In this document: positions 58,601 through 60,000 of the stretch, piece after piece
How positions within the stretch are numbered: position 1 is the first letter of the stretch
Layout: the number at the start of each line of letters is the position of its first letter
Assembly (NCBI RefSeq): GCF_963678635.1
Contig: NC_087065.1
Span: forward strand, 71,807,345 to 71,867,344
Direction of reading: 5' to 3'
Length of the DNA: 60,000 nt
Source of the DNA: Symsagittifera roscoffensis
Taxonomy: Eukaryota; Xenacoelomorpha; Acoela; Convolutidae
Translations under genes and position numbers: made by a program
The notes under the pieces: model-generated
What the model saw: only the letters and a program-made list of their open reading frames with translations
The model's database searches: none
Told to the model about the DNA's origin: nothing

Positions 58601-59995
58601 ACGGGAGCAGTCTTGAGCGTTATACCAATCGAAACTTGGGAGAAGATGGGCTTTGACAAAGGTGACTTGATAGACTCGAGAATACGGCTGTCAGCTGCAA
58701 ACAAAGGGGCCCTACGGGTGCTGGGCAGGACGCCGATAATAGCCCTCAATTTGGGGGAACGTAACCTGTGGATGAGCTTTATCGTGGTAGAAAACCTAGA
58801 TGAATCTGACCAATTCATTTTGGGCAGAGACTTCATCAGGAATTTCGACGTAACGATTGATTTAAATAACGCAATGTTCAGGATACGGAACCCGGATAGG
58901 AGGTACGCAATCAAACCGGTAAATTTAATAATGGTAAATGAAAACAAAGCACCGGTATTCTTGAGTAGGAGGGTGAGGCTAAAAGCTAATGAAGCGGCAA
59001 TCGTAAGTTTGAGGATGAAAAATTACAATGAACTAAGTGACAACAAGCAAGTGTGCATAGTTCCGAATCCTAATAGTCAAAGTGCTGCTGTTTTAGGAAG
59101 ATCATTTTCGATAACGAAGAGCGGCCTCTGCGTCAGTGTCTTGTTGAATACCCTTGATATACCGATCACGATACAGAGAGGGAGGAAACTGGGATATGCT
59201 TTACCGGTTAAAACTCGATATGAAACAATTGAGAACTCAAAACAAAATGAAGTTGTTGATTGTCCCAATCACAGGGACAAAATTTGTATCTTGAGACGAT
59301 TGCAGAAAATAAAAGATTCTTCAGGTCTTATTAAATCACTTAAGTCAGAAACGGATGATGGTCTTTCGAGCTGTTCGAACTTTCCAGAGCGACCCACACT
59401 AGATGAAATGCAAAATGAAAAACCGGTTCTGCCGGAGATTGAACATTTGAGGGGCAAACTGAAAGATGAACAGCTCGAAGCCATCAAGGACGTACTAGAG
59501 CGGAACGAGGATGTTTTTTCGAGGCATAAGGCGGATATCGGGTGTTGCAATTTCATTGAGCATGAAATAGAACTTGAGGAAAACGCGGTACCACACAGGG
59601 AGGGGGCGAGGCGCATGACCCCACACAAATCGGACGCGTGTAGAAAAGAGATCGAGACGTTACTAGAGTATGGCATGATAGAGCCATCCAAGTCACCGTG
59701 GGCGTGTGGAGTAGTGATGGCCAAAAAGAAAGGCGACCAGTTGAGGTTTTGTTGTGACTTTCGATACCTGAACTCCGTCACGGTGAAGGATGCCTATCCC
59801 ATACCTAGGATTGATGAGAGCCTCTCGAAGTTAGGTGATGCAAAATGTTTTACGACTCTTGATTTAGGCTCGGCCTTTTGGCAAGTACCACTAAGGAAGC
59901 AGGACAGGGACAAGACAGGGTTTGCCTGCGAGTTGGGTCTGTTTCAATGGAACAGTTTGGACTTTGCAATGGCACAGCCACGTTTCAGCGGTTGA
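55637..59995 (+). CDS. Gypsy Gag-protease-RT polyprotein, frame broken in RT
   Basis: One frame of 1452 codons covers gag and the start of pol without the usual gag/pol shift. Residues 1-420 are highly charged, with coiled-coil-like sequence at ~195-310. A capsid-like domain lies at ~425-570. Two CX2CX4HX4C zinc knuckles follow at ~628 (CANCGSADHHVADC) and ~680 (CFFCNQEGHFRMDC). The retropepsin active site DTGA is at ~988, and its C-terminal ILGRDF at ~1060. RT starts at ~1310 with CDFRYLNS and the first catalytic Asp in TLDLGSAF (~1409). Near 59954-59958 a small deletion moves the conserved RT sequence into another frame, and a TGA ends this frame at 59995. More than 1400 codons without a stop argue for a young copy. 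The start ATG is the first in frame after the minisatellite leader. Confidence 0.85.
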   Translation: MRRSRVPVAEKRPTEAKNNSSLRKTTSMGPKITKKNFSVNMVSTRSTAENRAREGMEGERVEPTIEIDLETPDQSVDETRKIATESTPMPNAEEPNSKPIEFSPIDNAEDAIGNTEETVKEDSQVKKTSFTERLAMMVGIKTKENVTEEPKAERARTFGTVSTKTTEANPREGQTRAEATAEEKPTADHEEATLELGDLMAKLNQIDKKLKHSEEDREVIRKELRYNKNEYLDSYFNLAKATEERLKEMSDNVETTNEERDKNIKKDLQQLKNRYDDVNSHLGSLEKRMDTMSKNQAESSCAIQAKLDAILSNSTSQERPAADRAQGTRVDFVEPQRNKRQSTPLPLTRDTASIAPTAAKTIMKNGMSSTTTGPGDSTANSNAGPDAMTWANTWETMNRTLEAFATRNTNSSDRRDGKSRKTFKKPKEFKDDSDGCIDTWVEVMRLHLEQDNLNDERQACTAILSNLEGTALKCVVAKKEEERDTADKILEILLNRFGSGMKGHQAMMRFEKRRQRDDESIDRFLDDLESLRRRSDPEESTNRRNFSIASKFIDGVKSDDLRTMLATYYTLSKDSAPTPEEMRQKSREYMLMKPKKYSYSENRNTQGGSQPQRSSWYKPRDDMDKRRSCANCGSADHHVADCTTYKQGMKSLGYAPDEEDMSQMEEHEYYSGLIIKIGARCFFCNQEGHFRMDCPLFWEAVKDQSHPKHKLALAAVQNQRNRQNEFESRNLGAPSTELPTKTVKAVSHVNDAIESAAGNSLEINYEKAATEAIAKVKQDLAAKEIEQRLKLEIERQNFNEALTGSNQAPEAVPGSTKTGNCNTVKMITGKPFGISRIGARIMSIITVGGHEVTRNLGEPSDQTIMHIDVYADYLSRISPQTTSRALRALLTRGGSRSVRVENRYTEAYGLHEVMLNIDGINIYTKTMITCDEDLIGQIYVGKEELKVRSIGHCAMLEEDAMHIGTEADVTGHVLDISGKKTQLRGLLDTGAVLSVIPIETWEKMGFDKGDLIDSRIRLSAANKGALRVLGRTPIIALNLGERNLWMSFIVVENLDESDQFILGRDFIRNFDVTIDLNNAMFRIRNPDRRYAIKPVNLIMVNENKAPVFLSRRVRLKANEAAIVSLRMKNYNELSDNKQVCIVPNPNSQSAAVLGRSFSITKSGLCVSVLLNTLDIPITIQRGRKLGYALPVKTRYETIENSKQNEVVDCPNHRDKICILRRLQKIKDSSGLIKSLKSETDDGLSSCSNFPERPTLDEMQNEKPVLPEIEHLRGKLKDEQLEAIKDVLERNEDVFSRHKADIGCCNFIEHEIELEENAVPHREGARRMTPHKSDACRKEIETLLEYGMIEPSKSPWACGVVMAKKKGDQLRFCCDFRYLNSVTVKDAYPIPRIDESLSKLGDAKCFTTLDLGSAFWQVPLRKQDRDKTGFACELGLFQWNSLDFAMAQPRFSG

Positions 59996-60000
59996 TGGCA

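Larger units (their letters stand above)
53593..60000 (+). mobile_element. Ty3/Gypsy LTR retrotransposon, 5' part
   Basis: The repeat-rich leader (53593-55636) and the gag-pol frame form one unit on the plus strand. The RT sequence type (CDFRYLNSVTVKDAYPIPRI, TTLDLGSAFWQVPL) places it in Ty3/Gypsy. The window stops inside RT, so RNase H, integrase and the 3' LTR are not seen. The left boundary is a minimum; the true element probably starts further upstream. Confidence 0.8.

Overview
The window is animal nuclear DNA. Genes are broken into short exons by A/T-rich introns with GT..AG borders, and transposon remnants, SINE-like copies and tandem repeats lie between and inside them. The host proteins (mitochondrial ClpX, SEC62, a three-RRM RNA-binding protein) and the transposon types (hAT, a CR1/Jockey-like LINE, Ty3/Gypsy) fit an invertebrate metazoan. 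I cannot name the phylum from sequence alone.

Layout. 1-8148: gene-free A/T-rich DNA with a clean 433-bp hAT-type MITE (8-bp target duplication), a 542-bp foldback element and a stretch of diverged satellite-like DNA. 8149-20335 (minus): an 11-exon gene for the mitochondrial AAA+ unfoldase ClpX. Its large fourth intron holds two exon-like open segments. 20336-26940: intergenic DNA with SINE-like copies and another satellite-like block. 27045-29129 (minus): SEC62, whose only intron within the coding sequence contains a decayed copy of part of its own coding exon. 30377-30957: the 5' part of a decayed hAT-like transposase gene, cut off by the next feature. 30958-44960: a 14-kb tandem array of nine large units (1.2-2.1 kb), each with a spacer and a run of 96/87-bp subunits that read open on both strands. 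It includes a recent 3.17-kb duplication and an inverted segment forming a long hairpin. 45538-51583 (minus): a four-exon, ELAV/CELF-like three-RRM protein gene with a degenerate LINE in its last intron. 53593-60000 (plus): the 5' part of a Ty3/Gypsy retrotransposon with a repeat-rich leader (three 70-bp repeats, then about 730 bp of a G-rich 13-bp minisatellite) and a 1452-codon gag-protease-RT frame that breaks just before the window ends.

The host genes look like independent housekeeping genes: ClpX in the mitochondrial matrix, SEC62 at the ER translocon and an RNA-binding regulator. All three are on the minus strand. Nothing suggests operon-like linkage or a defence cluster. The most unusual part is the dual-strand-open array at 31-45 kb. 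All exon borders were read by eye from splice consensus, phase and family similarity, without alignment software.
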